From a virus, in the IMG/VR virus record IMGVR_UViG_3300004461_000214, positions 1-22,325 of that record: 22,325 bases of DNA, one strand, 5' to 3'. A program made the position numbers and the translations under genes. Each line of letters starts with the position of its first letter. Position 1 is the stretch's first letter. The notes beneath the pieces are model-generated. The model searched no databases. It was not told where the DNA came from and saw only the letters and a list, made by a program, of their open reading frames with translations. Below, one piece after another: positions 6,187-13,466 of this stretch.

Positions 6187-6561
6187 TCAGTTTCTTCTCA
6201 CTAATCTACCCACTCTGCCAATGGTCTGCATCACTTTTATGCCACGATGTTGAGCGATTTCAGTGTGTGATATGATGTTCAGCATTGATGCCATGTGCAG
6301 ACTCCACTGTTCCCACTCTGCTGGGTCTAACTCTGTGAACACTTGTACATATGTGCCTTCTGTTGCTTCAGTGTCTATCAAGTGTCGCACGTGTTCAATA
6401 TCATATGTTTCTTGTGTGAATATGTGTGTGTATGGTTTGCTGTACTCTATCACATACTCTGGATACTTGCTCAGCATCTGTTTCACTGTGCTCATGTCCT
6501 CTGCGGAATACAATCTGTGTGTTTTTGCAGTTTTTCTGTCACGCACTGATCTCTTACTCAT
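6187..6561 (-). CDS. hypothetical protein, basic N-terminus
   Basis: A 124-residue protein starting MSKRSVRDRKTAKTHRL at 6561. The frame is open to 6675, but the upstream part looks non-coding and crosses an inverted repeat; an AAAGAGA site precedes 6561. The first 20 residues are strongly basic, the middle is acidic (EATEGTYVQVFTELDPAEWEQW) and the tail basic again (RVGRLVRRN). I do not recognise a family. A nucleic-acid or protein-binding early protein is conceivable. It is the last gene of the operon from promoter P4. Confidence 0.55.
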   Translation of the reverse strand: MSKRSVRDRKTAKTHRLYSAEDMSTVKQMLSKYPEYVIEYSKPYTHIFTQETYDIEHVRHLIDTEATEGTYVQVFTELDPAEWEQWSLHMASMLNIISHTEIAQHRGIKVMQTIGRVGRLVRRN

Positions 6562-6630
6562 GGTCTCTTTGAGGAAACCTATGTTGGCAATGGTGTAAAG
6601 GAATTGGTTTATCATAATATGGTTAGTGAT

Positions 6631-6673
6631 GTGTGTGAGCGAACAGTTAGGTAGAACAGAGTCATTCACACAC
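6631..6673. repeat. inverted repeat between two small leftward genes
   Basis: GTGTGTGA (6631-6638) and TCACACAC (6666-6673) form an 8-bp stem around a 27-base loop, in the 124-base gap between the stop at 6686 and the start at 6561. It lacks a T-run. It may be an mRNA processing or stability element, or reflect the region's general CA/TG richness. Confidence 0.35.
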
Positions 6674-6685
6674 ATCGTGCTATGC

Positions 6686-6904
6686 TTAAAGGATTACATC
6701 AATGTTTGAAGTTAATGTAACAGGAATATTTAGTGTGTTGCGGAATTTTGTGGGGATTAGTGAGTTCTTTTGAGTGGCACACCCATTAGGATATATCCCC
6801 ATATGCGCCAGCAACTGGGGAATCAATGGCATATTGATGTAACGTGGTGTGCCGTTAATATTTAGTGTGTGATTATTGCCACCACTTCTCTTTAGGATCA
6901 GCAT
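6686..6904 (-). CDS. small hypothetical protein
   Basis: A 72-residue frame (MLILKRSGGNNHTLNINGTP...) that overlaps the end of the preceding gene by 32 bases. AGG lies just upstream of the ATG, close for a ribosome site. The composition (balanced, with MPLIPQLLAHMGIYPNG) looks protein-like. No family recognised. A later Met at about residue 25 would remove the overlap and is an alternative start. Confidence 0.4.
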   Translation of the reverse strand: MLILKRSGGNNHTLNINGTPRYINMPLIPQLLAHMGIYPNGCATQKNSLIPTKFRNTLNIPVTLTSNIDVIL

Positions 6905-7559
6905 AACCTATATCCCGTCTATGTTCTGCGTGAGCACAAAATCTATCGTGTGCGTTGTCAAAATCTGTTGCTTCAAAACGCCATACCCAATCTTCCACAC
7001 ACATCACACCCTCTAATTGTTTTCGTTCATTGATGGTCACATACATGGCACAACCTGACAGTATGGCAGTTTTTTTCTTGCGATGTCGCTGTCTGCCCTT
7101 GCCCAACCACTGAGTGCGTCTTGAATGTGTGATCCATTGAGACTGAACTTCAGTCACACAGTCAGTGTAGAATTCCTCTCCCAATGCAGTTCTCATGTGA
7201 TTGGTAAAGTTGCTCAATCTAGCAGAACAATCAAACCTCACACGATTGAATGCATTGTCCTCTGTGGCATCAGTTCTAAAATCCAAATTCACTTTGATGG
7301 TCTGTCTTTCTGGATTATAGAAACTCAATTTGGCATAGGTGATTGGCACCCCGCACAGTTCCATTTGAGAACCATCGTTCTCTTTGGTCTGGCCCAAAAG
7401 GCGAGATGCAGAAGGCATCTCTGTCAAAGAAGAAGGCGAAGACGACTGAATTGTTTGGTCAAAAGGCAATTCTTGTCTAATCTTATTTCTTAAATGTTTA
7501 ATGTTTAATATTGTTTGCGTTGACTTTAGTTTTGCTGAAAACTGTTTTGTTTTTGCCAT
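6873..7559 (-). CDS. hypothetical protein of 228 residues
   Basis: The start at 7559 (MAKTKQFSAKLKSTQ) has an AGGAG site 7 bases upstream, deciding it over the longer open frame that reaches 7658 inside the previous gene. The protein has a basic, helical N-terminus, a Ser-rich linker near residue 41 (SSSPSSL), then a mixed domain. It includes a basic segment (KGRQRHRKKK) near residue 160 and an acidic, aromatic C-terminus (EDWVWRFEATDFDNAHDRF). I do not recognise it. Its neighbours are small unknown genes under a sigma70-type promoter, which suggests expression by host RNA polymerase, possibly early. Confidence 0.65.
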   Translation of the reverse strand: MAKTKQFSAKLKSTQTILNIKHLRNKIRQELPFDQTIQSSSPSSLTEMPSASRLLGQTKENDGSQMELCGVPITYAKLSFYNPERQTIKVNLDFRTDATEDNAFNRVRFDCSARLSNFTNHMRTALGEEFYTDCVTEVQSQWITHSRRTQWLGKGRQRHRKKKTAILSGCAMYVTINERKQLEGVMCVEDWVWRFEATDFDNAHDRFCAHAEHRRDIGYADPKEKWWQ

Positions 7560-7567
7560 TGTGTCTC

Positions 7568-7747
7568 CTATTTGTGTTGTTTTGATTTGAGTTGTTGCTG
7601 TATGGTCACATAATCCTGCACAGACAACCACTGAATGTGTTTGCGGTGTCTCACACATACCAATTCAGCATGGTGAATTTCAGTATGATTCACTCTGCGT
7701 GCCTTAACAGGGCATTGGTTGTGTTTTTTTAGTTTTGTGAGTGCCAT
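7568..7747 (-). CDS. small Cys/His-containing protein, likely leaderless
   Basis: A 59-residue protein starting MALTKLKKHNQCPVKARR. It contains Cys12, then HAELVCVRHRKHIQWLS with a second Cys and several His, a pattern common in tiny phage metal-binding proteins, though only two Cys are present. The ATG at 7747 has no ribosome site. It falls 7 bases after the -10 of promoter P4, where transcription would begin, so the mRNA probably has no 5' leader. The frame's next upstream Met (7783) lies in the -35 region and could not be transcribed from P4. Confidence 0.6.
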   Translation of the reverse strand: MALTKLKKHNQCPVKARRVNHTEIHHAELVCVRHRKHIQWLSVQDYVTIQQQLKSKQHK

Positions 7748-7754
7748 TAACACA

Positions 7755-7783
7755 ATTATATAGCATCGTGGTGTGGAAGTCAA
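7755..7783 (-). promoter_or_regulatory. sigma70-type promoter P4
   Basis: On the minus strand TTGACT (7783-7778), a 17-base spacer and TATAAT (7760-7755). The flanks resemble P2: AATCA before and TTCC after the -35 core, and GATG before the -10. Seven bases separate the -10 from the ATG of the 7568-7747 gene. Confidence 0.82.
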
Positions 7784-7802
7784 TGATTAAGTGGATAATT
7801 TG

Positions 7803-7846
7803 GGGAGTTTTGATTAGACTGTATGAAAATAGAGACCAAAACTCCC
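7803..7846 (-). terminator. long-stem hairpin after the virion operon (hairpin B)
   Basis: GGGAGTTTTG (7803-7812) and CAAAACTCCC (7837-7846) form a perfect 10-bp stem with a 24-base loop. It lies between the stop of the 7902-8189 gene and promoter P4. There is no T-run on the minus-strand exit side, so it may terminate weakly, protect the 3' end, or insulate P4 from readthrough. Confidence 0.55.
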
Positions 7847-7848
7847 AC

Positions 7849-7893
7849 CAGTACGTGGAAAGGTCAAATGGGAATAAGACCTGTGTCGTACTG
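7849..7893 (-). terminator. nested hairpin after the virion operon (hairpin A)
   Basis: CAGTACG (7849-7855) pairs with CGTACTG (7887-7893); inside, AGGTC (7861-7865) pairs with GACCT (7878-7882) around a 12-base loop. In the leftward transcript this is the first structure after the stop at 7902, followed two bases later by hairpin B. Confidence 0.55.
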
Positions 7894-7901
7894 ATATCTA
7901 T

Positions 7902-8189
7902 TTACTCGCCAGCACTGTCAGTACACTCTGGTTTGAGTATCACAGCATATGGTTCTTGGCAATGTGGAGTCCAACAACGTATTTTCCACAGAATTTTGCG
8001 AGTTTGGTAACCGTAGGTTCTGTAGTAGGAGTATTTGCCTTCAAATGGTCTTTCTGACAACATGTGATTGCCACCGCATCGTGAACACTCCACTTTTTCT
8101 TGATCAAATTGTTCTGATGTAATTTTGCGTCGTTTGGTGGCGTATTTGTTGGCGTAATAAGCGTTTCTGCTCAATTGAGGTCTGCCCAT
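7902..8189 (-). CDS. small zinc-binding-type protein
   Basis: A 95-residue basic protein with two cysteine pairs, Cys35-x-x-Cys38 (ECSRCGGNH) and Cys72-x4-Cys77 (RCWTPHC), spaced as in zinc ribbons or small treble clefs. The N-terminal 30 residues are basic. The C-terminus ends in TDSAGE, one of the DS[A/G]G motifs found across the virion block. Its ATG overlaps the preceding stop as TAATG. It is the last gene of the virion operon. Function unknown; nucleic-acid binding would fit the charge and fold type. Confidence 0.65.
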   Translation of the reverse strand: MGRPQLSRNAYYANKYATKRRKITSEQFDQEKVECSRCGGNHMLSERPFEGKYSYYRTYGYQTRKILWKIRCWTPHCQEPYAVILKPECTDSAGE

Positions 8190-8371
8190 TACCAGACTCT
8201 GATGAATATGCCAATCAGCATGGTCACAATCAAACCAGTCAATGCCAAAATGTACATTTGGTAACCTTGGATATGATAGAGATGATTGTTCATGATCTTG
8301 TCCAGTGTGCGTTCAATTTTGTCTATGCGTTTTTCTATTGCTTTGATAGGTGTTGGTTTCATATTATTCAT
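8189..8371 (-). CDS. small one-TM protein with coiled coil, holin/XhlA-like candidate
   Basis: A 60-residue protein from the ATG at 8371, joined to the preceding stop as TAATATG, a junction used twice more in this operon. Residues about 8-28 (IKAIEKRIDKIERTLDKIMNN) have heptad spacing of a short coiled coil. The C-terminal third is a hydrophobic membrane segment (MYILALTGLIVTMLIGIFIRVW, about residues 38-59) ending in a basic residue. This coiled coil plus single membrane helix layout is that of XhlA-type and some class III holins. No endolysin gene is visible in the window, so a lysis role rests on architecture alone. A Met three residues later is an alternative start. Confidence 0.5.
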   Translation of the reverse strand: MNNMKPTPIKAIEKRIDKIERTLDKIMNNHLYHIQGYQMYILALTGLIVTMLIGIFIRVW

Positions 8372-8372
8372 A

Positions 8373-8798
8373 TTATGATATTGTGCTACCCAATGCAACC
8401 ACTTTCCAGTTGGAACCATCATACACTGCCAATGTTGTTGCGCCTGAATTACCATTTGAACAGTATGCCAAGTCACCTGCTTCTTTGTCTGATCTTGCGT
8501 TGAGTTCTGTCAGTGTTTGTGGTTTTAGTTGTAGTATTTCTTCTATGTTGACCTTGCCTGTGGCAGGATCCAGTGTTAAATCTGTTGCTGATGTGGAGTT
8601 GATTTCATCTGGCAGTTGTGCCGCTATTATTTTGGATGTGCCATCTAACCCTGCTACACCGTTTGCTGTGTTTCTGCCATCAATCACAGTGATCAATTCG
8701 TCAAATGCCGCCTTGATGTCTGGTCTTGCCGCCGCAGGTGAATCCGTGGCATCATTTAAATTTGTTGTGCTTACGTTTGAACTTGTTCCCCAACCCAT
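8373..8798 (-). CDS. fibre-like virion protein, short form
   Basis: A 141-residue protein. The first 40 residues (ending ARPDIKAAFDELITVID) match in layout the N-terminus of the next gene upstream (SRPEIKTMSDAVNNIVDFID), suggesting a common virion-attachment module. The C-terminus (GDLAYCSNGNSGATTLAVYDGSNWKVV) is a beta-type repeat unit common near the ends of marine phage fibre and tail proteins. AGGAG lies 10 bases before the ATG. It lies after J and the main structural genes, the usual place for fibre genes. Confidence 0.62.
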   Translation of the reverse strand: MGWGTSSNVSTTNLNDATDSPAAARPDIKAAFDELITVIDGRNTANGVAGLDGTSKIIAAQLPDEINSTSATDLTLDPATGKVNIEEILQLKPQTLTELNARSDKEAGDLAYCSNGNSGATTLAVYDGSNWKVVALGSTIS

Positions 8799-8822
8799 AA
8801 TATGGTACTCCTTTGTTGTTTT

Positions 8823-8830
8823 TATTTATA
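8823..8830 (-). promoter_or_regulatory. TATAAATA box ahead of the short fibre gene
   Basis: A perfect TATAAATA on the minus strand, 25 bases before the ATG at 8798, in one of the few gaps (113 bases) in the virion operon. It equals the T4 late-promoter core. A second exact copy lies at 19237-19244. Chance is possible in AT-rich DNA. Confidence 0.35.
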
Positions 8831-8911
8831 AAATTGGTTGCAGTATACAACTAATCTTATCTCTTTGTTTTGCCCGTGTACTGACGTCTACGAGCGACTA
8901 ACACACCTTTT

Positions 8912-9853
8912 TTAACTGAAGTTGGTGCTTAAACTTGCGTAATATATTCCGCCCACAAAACTTATGGTCATGATGTCTATGGCATTGGCACCAGTACTTA
9001 ATGTGGACGTGCCTCCTGCAAACAACATTCTGCCTGCAGAGTCTAAATCTTCTGTAAATGTTCTGTTGCCTGTTCCATCTTGTTTAATGATTAATGTTAG
9101 ACTTTGTCCATTTTCTGCACTGGCAAATCCTTGGAAGTTTACATTACCAGTCAATGTGACTTCCATTAAATTTCCATTTGTTTTGACATCAGGTGTTAAA
9201 TTTGAACCATAAGGCAATTCAAATACTTGTTCCTTGTACCTCATGCCTGCGTCTATGATGAATTGGTCTGATGTTACAGTGATTTTATCAAAATTTTCAG
9301 TAGAACCAGCACTGTCTCCATGTGAATTAAAAGTTATTGCATTTTCAGACTGGAAATTGGTTGCATAGTGATCAATAACAAAATTAACTGCATCCACACT
9401 GATACCATGATTGGTAACTCCTGCTGAAGTGCCACCAACAACAATTCTTGTTTTGTCAGACTCTAAACGTAAATGACCACTTACACCACCCAGTTTACTA
9501 ATTTTAAAATCTGTGCCTCTACCAGTGTTGGTTTTTATGTTGAATGTGTCTGTGTCTAAATCTGATGTCAGTGGATTTGTAACACCTGCCGCGGCAGTTA
9601 TATTAAGAGGCGCACCTCCTGAATCTGGATTAACCAAAAGAGTGTTGCCTAAATGAGCAACTTCTACTTGTGAATTTGCACGATTGTACACCAACAATGC
9701 ATAAGGATCTCCATCTATACCAGTGGTGTCTATAAAATCAACAATGTTGTTGACAGCATCACTCATTGTTTTTATTTCAGGTCTGGATTCTTTGATAGAA
9801 TTTGTGTCTGCTGAAAATTTATTTGAATCTGGTTTGTTTGTTGGCCACGCCAT
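8912..9853 (-). CDS. fibre-like virion protein
   Basis: A 313-residue beta-rich protein. Its N-terminus resembles that of the 8373-8798 product. The body is Gly/Thr/Asn rich with short beta strands (TDTFNIKTNTGRGTDFKISK, GHLRLESD), as in trimeric fibres. The C-terminal 70 residues (LIIKQDGTGNRTFTEDLDSAGRMLFAGG ... IDIMTISFVGGIYYASLS, read in pieces) look like the small beta domain that closes many marine phage fibre proteins. It holds one DSGG and two DSAG tetrapeptides. A GGAGG site lies some distance upstream of the ATG, inside the preceding gene. No host-range domain can be named. Confidence 0.65.
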   Translation of the reverse strand: MAWPTNKPDSNKFSADTNSIKESRPEIKTMSDAVNNIVDFIDTTGIDGDPYALLVYNRANSQVEVAHLGNTLLVNPDSGGAPLNITAAAGVTNPLTSDLDTDTFNIKTNTGRGTDFKISKLGGVSGHLRLESDKTRIVVGGTSAGVTNHGISVDAVNFVIDHYATNFQSENAITFNSHGDSAGSTENFDKITVTSDQFIIDAGMRYKEQVFELPYGSNLTPDVKTNGNLMEVTLTGNVNFQGFASAENGQSLTLIIKQDGTGNRTFTEDLDSAGRMLFAGGTSTLSTGANAIDIMTISFVGGIYYASLSTNFS

Positions 9854-9854
9854 A

Positions 9855-10613
9855 TTAGTTTATCACAACCTCCGTTTGTCCATTTGCTGAAGAAAAGCAA
9901 ATTGGAAGATATTGAATTTGTACATCCACTGTGCAGTCTATTCTACGTGCTTTGCCGTAACTGTCTGCATCAAAAATATTTAACACAAGAGGGGTTGATG
10001 TCTTGTCAATATAGATAAGTGGTCTGACAGGATCTCCTCCTGAATCATCCAATCCTGTGATGTGTGGTTGTATAATACAGTTGGTAATTTTGCCTGTTTC
10101 TTTTTCAAATGTTAATTGTCTAGCACCCACAGAACCACCCAGTGTGCTGGTGTCTATGTCTGACTGTGAAAGTGGCAAGGTGCTGTTGTTGAAACCCACA
10201 TTGAAATCGTTTAAAAATAGTACAGGAGATCCTGCTGAATCTTCTGCTCCTGCTGAATCACCTGTGCCTTGCGTTAAAGTAAATTTAAAAAATCTTGCAT
10301 ATATGCCTGGCACGTCTGCTGTGTCAGGTGAAATTGTAGCGGTGCTTGGAGAATCAATTGCTCCTCCTGTGCTGTCAACAGTGTTGCCATACTGCACTGT
10401 TGTGATAACAGGTGCTCCAGAATTAAATGTTAACAATGGTAGATGCCAATCCAAACCGCCAGCGTCAATGATGTTGGTGGTAAATTCTAAAAGAGAACTG
10501 GGTGTGCCTCCCCAACTAGTGAGTGTGCTCCAATTGGTATAGTCTGCCCAACTTTCCACACTGCGAGCAAATAGAGTGTTTTCAATTTCATCAAAATATC
10601 CGTTGCTTGACAT
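9855..10613 (-). CDS. structural protein downstream of J
   Basis: A 252-residue acidic, Ser/Thr/Gly-rich protein with no recognised domain. It starts with MSSNGYFDEIENTLFARSVES. It holds two DSAG tetrapeptides six residues apart and one DSGG. The ATG is one base after the J stop (TAATATG) and AGGAGG lies within the last J codons. Position between the tail-tip gene and the fibre genes suggests an adhesin-associated or baseplate component. Identity is inferred from context only. Confidence 0.55.
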   Translation of the reverse strand: MSSNGYFDEIENTLFARSVESWADYTNWSTLTSWGGTPSSLLEFTTNIIDAGGLDWHLPLLTFNSGAPVITTVQYGNTVDSTGGAIDSPSTATISPDTADVPGIYARFFKFTLTQGTGDSAGAEDSAGSPVLFLNDFNVGFNNSTLPLSQSDIDTSTLGGSVGARQLTFEKETGKITNCIIQPHITGLDDSGGDPVRPLIYIDKTSTPLVLNIFDADSYGKARRIDCTVDVQIQYLPICFSSANGQTEVVIN

Positions 10614-10614
10614 A

Positions 10615-12993
10615 TTATCCTCCTAAATTCTGTTGTCCACCAGCATCAAAACCGTATGTTTCTTGTAGATAGTTAACAAAACCTTCTAATCCATCGTCCT
10701 CAATTTTTGTGCCTTTAATGATGTATTTTTTCTTAGTAAAATTTGTTTCTGAAAAATCACCTCCCATTGCATATTCATCTTCTGGACCAGGATTTGTTTT
10801 TATTGGTCTAATTTTTGCTACTAACCCTTTTACAAGAGGAATACGTATGAAATTGCCGCCGCTTAACCGTCTGTAATAAACAGTTCCTTGAGGAGTTCCT
10901 TGAACAGTTGATGTATTGAACACGTTGGCAAAATTTCCATGACTACCTGCAAAAAATATATGACCACCACTACTTTCTTTGTTGCCCATAAAATATTCTA
11001 ATCTCAATCCATTCACACCAGGTTCTTGTGGTAGTGCCAATGCAATTTCACCCACATTGCAACGATATCTTACACCATTTATTATTATAACACTGGTGTA
11101 GTTAGAACCTTGACGTTGTACCAAAGTCAAATATCCGTTTTCTCTAATGTCTGCACCGCTGTCTACTCTTTTGATTAAACAACTGGTTGGTATGGATAAT
11201 GCGTTGTTGTGTTGATACACTTTGCCACTCCACACAAGGGGTGTGCTAGGATAGGCAACCAATTGTAAATCGTATCCATAAAATTTATCTAAACTTGGTT
11301 TTTTAATTGGTTCATACTCAGGAGGTGGTGTTGGTGCAGGTATTGGTCCTGCAGAATCATCTGGTATTGGGTAAGGCGGTTTAACACCTTTGGGTGGATC
11401 ACTCACAGGTCTTTGCAATGGTCTGCCTGAATATTCATCTGGTAGATACACAGTGGGTGGATTTTCTATCTGTTCACCTGACACGTGTGGATAATGATTT
11501 GCTGTGTGTTCCACAGCAGATATATCTATCAAACCTTGATTGGTCAATTTCATATCTACCACTCTAAATGTACGCAAATCAAGATCCAGTATGTCTTCTG
11601 ACATTCTGATAATGTCACCTGGTTCCACATTGAATAATTCTTGTGTGCCTGTAAAACTTAATGTTCTTTGATTACGTGATTTCAAATAAATCATTCTTGC
11701 CATTTCACGTGCTATGTAAGGATTGGTAAGGGTAGTAAATGTAAATTCACCTGACATTTCTTCATCGTCATCCACTGCTTGATCACCTGCCTCACTGAAC
11801 ACCACTTGTTGACTGCTGAATTCTTTGTCAGGATCTATGTAGTTCACATACACATTGTTGTATTTGGATACTTTGGATTCTCCACCCAACGTAACTGACC
11901 CCACAATAAAAAAGTTACTGACATCAAATGCAACATCAATTGTGGCAGATGTTATGTCAGTGGCATTACCGCCATCTTCTACTTTTAGTTTGTATCTGCC
12001 ACTCACAAAAGGCAGTATGCCTCTGCAACCACCTACTAATTGTTTTACATTGTCTATTAATTTTGATTCTGTGGTCAGCACTGTGTTGCAAGTCAACACA
12101 AATTCAGTAAACTTGCCGTCATCATCTAGGTCTACTAATTGATTAAATTTTTCAGCGGCAATTCTAAAACTTTCTGTGTGTATGTCTTCTTTTTTGATGC
12201 CCAATCCATAACGAGGATTCATCATGTAATCCAGCAACACACATGCTGGGTTTGTGCCTGGTCTGTTAGAATCTGTTTCCACATAAGTCTTTGATAAATC
12301 TGCATAATCGTTTGGTAGGTTTTCGCTGTCTGGAGTTACTGTGGTAAGATCAAAAACTTTTTTACCAAACACATCAAATTGAATTTGTGGTACACCGCCA
12401 CCAAAAGGATTAGAATCTATTTCTGCTTGATTTGAATTTTTCCATTCAAATCTAAATGCCGCATATGCAACACCTGGTAATTTTCTTACACCATTGTTCC
12501 AACTGGGTGATCCGTTTGCCAATGTGCTTTGTGGTTGATCTTCTGTGCCGTTGAATATTTGAAATTGTACTCTGCCACTGTATCTACCTGTGCTGGATGT
12601 GTAAACTTGTGCATGATTGTATGTGTTGCTGGTACCTGGGTGTGGCAACAGTTCGTTTTCATCCAATTTGATTCTGTGTACACCTCCAATCTCACCTTCA
12701 CAAATAGCATACACCACATACAGATATTGATTACTGCTTCCGTTGGTTTCCACGTGTACAATTGTGCCACCCAAACGTCTAAATCCATACGCCACAGGTA
12801 TTCCAACATTGGTACCTGACTTGGTAACTTTAACACCTTGTGCAAGTGATTCTGCAGATACGTCTGGTGTTTCAAAAGAACCAAAAGGTTTTATAATAAA
12901 TCCAAAAGCATCACCCACAAAAGATGTTATGCCTTTGACTGCTTTTTTAATTCCTTTTATGATTCCTTTGATTGGTTTTTTTATGAATCCCAT
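10615..12993 (-). CDS. tail-tip/host-specificity protein (lambda J-like)
   Basis: A 792-residue protein. The first 40 residues are hydrophobic and basic with an IKG repeat (IKKPIKGIIKGIKKAVKG). Then follow J-family marks: IPVAYGFRRLGGTIVHV, YAICEGEIGGVHRIKLDENE and NPACVLLDYMMNPRYGLGI near residue 260, and later FNVEPGDIIRM. A Pro-rich linker (PIPAPTPPPEYEPIKKP) near residue 560 leads to a variable C-terminal region that would contact the receptor. J proteins form the tail tip and decide host range. The start at 12993 overlaps the preceding stop as TAATG, with GGAG 7 bases upstream. One DSAG lies in the linker. The protein is shorter than lambda J (1132). Confidence 0.87.
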   Translation of the reverse strand: MGFIKKPIKGIIKGIKKAVKGITSFVGDAFGFIIKPFGSFETPDVSAESLAQGVKVTKSGTNVGIPVAYGFRRLGGTIVHVETNGSSNQYLYVVYAICEGEIGGVHRIKLDENELLPHPGTSNTYNHAQVYTSSTGRYSGRVQFQIFNGTEDQPQSTLANGSPSWNNGVRKLPGVAYAAFRFEWKNSNQAEIDSNPFGGGVPQIQFDVFGKKVFDLTTVTPDSENLPNDYADLSKTYVETDSNRPGTNPACVLLDYMMNPRYGLGIKKEDIHTESFRIAAEKFNQLVDLDDDGKFTEFVLTCNTVLTTESKLIDNVKQLVGGCRGILPFVSGRYKLKVEDGGNATDITSATIDVAFDVSNFFIVGSVTLGGESKVSKYNNVYVNYIDPDKEFSSQQVVFSEAGDQAVDDDEEMSGEFTFTTLTNPYIAREMARMIYLKSRNQRTLSFTGTQELFNVEPGDIIRMSEDILDLDLRTFRVVDMKLTNQGLIDISAVEHTANHYPHVSGEQIENPPTVYLPDEYSGRPLQRPVSDPPKGVKPPYPIPDDSAGPIPAPTPPPEYEPIKKPSLDKFYGYDLQLVAYPSTPLVWSGKVYQHNNALSIPTSCLIKRVDSGADIRENGYLTLVQRQGSNYTSVIIINGVRYRCNVGEIALALPQEPGVNGLRLEYFMGNKESSGGHIFFAGSHGNFANVFNTSTVQGTPQGTVYYRRLSGGNFIRIPLVKGLVAKIRPIKTNPGPEDEYAMGGDFSETNFTKKKYIIKGTKIEDDGLEGFVNYLQETYGFDAGGQQNLGG

Positions 12994-13466
12994 TACAACT
13001 CCTTCACATACATATTGCCACACCATTTCATATTTTTCATTTCAAAATATTTACTGGCACGTTCTACATATTCTTCATCAACGTTGTAATCTTTGTCAAA
13101 CAAAAACACACCGCTCATTATTAATTCAACATCTTGATCTCTTAAAAAATCTTCTATTTGGTCAAAGAATTTGTGACTGCTGATCTTGTGTCTGTAATCA
13201 GGATGTAAAAAAAACATTTCTACATTGGCCACTCTCACTCTGTTCCAAGTTAATTCTGATAAACTGACCACACTGTAACCTACCACTCTGTCATCCTTGA
13301 TGTACAATAAAATATTGCTTTGTTGTTCTATCAATCTTTGTTTGGTTAATTCTAATGCTGTTTCCACATCAAAATTTAATTTGCCAGACACATTGGCCTC
13401 TTCAGCGTGTATGCGATAAATTTCTTGCAGTTGATTGAAGTGTGAGATGTTTGCTTGTTTTAACAT
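12993..13466 (-). CDS. GNAT-like acetyltransferase in the tail module
   Basis: A 157-residue protein (MLKQANISHFNQLQEIYRIHA...). It follows the GNAT fold order: N-terminal helices, a strand with DDRVVGYSVVS near residue 60, and a long strand VRVANVEMFFLHPDYRH near residue 85 before the cofactor helix. The acetyl-CoA loop of active GNATs (R/Q-x-x-G-x-G/A) is replaced by YRHKISSHKFF, so activity is in doubt. The start shares TAATG with the hub gene. In lambda-like tails this slot between hub and J usually holds an NlpC/P60 peptidase and assembly genes. It might modify a tail protein or have been recruited as a structural or assembly factor. Confidence 0.65.
   Translation of the reverse strand: MLKQANISHFNQLQEIYRIHAEEANVSGKLNFDVETALELTKQRLIEQQSNILLYIKDDRVVGYSVVSLSELTWNRVRVANVEMFFLHPDYRHKISSHKFFDQIEDFLRDQDVELIMSGVFLFDKDYNVDEEYVERASKYFEMKNMKWCGNMYVKEL

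Noticed and set aside
6263-6598. Plus-strand frames opposite the 6187-6561 gene
   Set aside because: No ribosome site; Cys/Val/Ser-rich translation typical of antisense of Thr/Glu/Lys codons; the minus-strand frame fits the operon.
12935-12963. Rightward TTGACT-17-TATGAT inside the J gene
   Set aside because: It lies in the codons of the Lys/Gly/Ile repeat at the J N-terminus, with a weaker -10 and no gene after it. One chance match of this quality is credible in 22 kb of AT-rich DNA on two strands.
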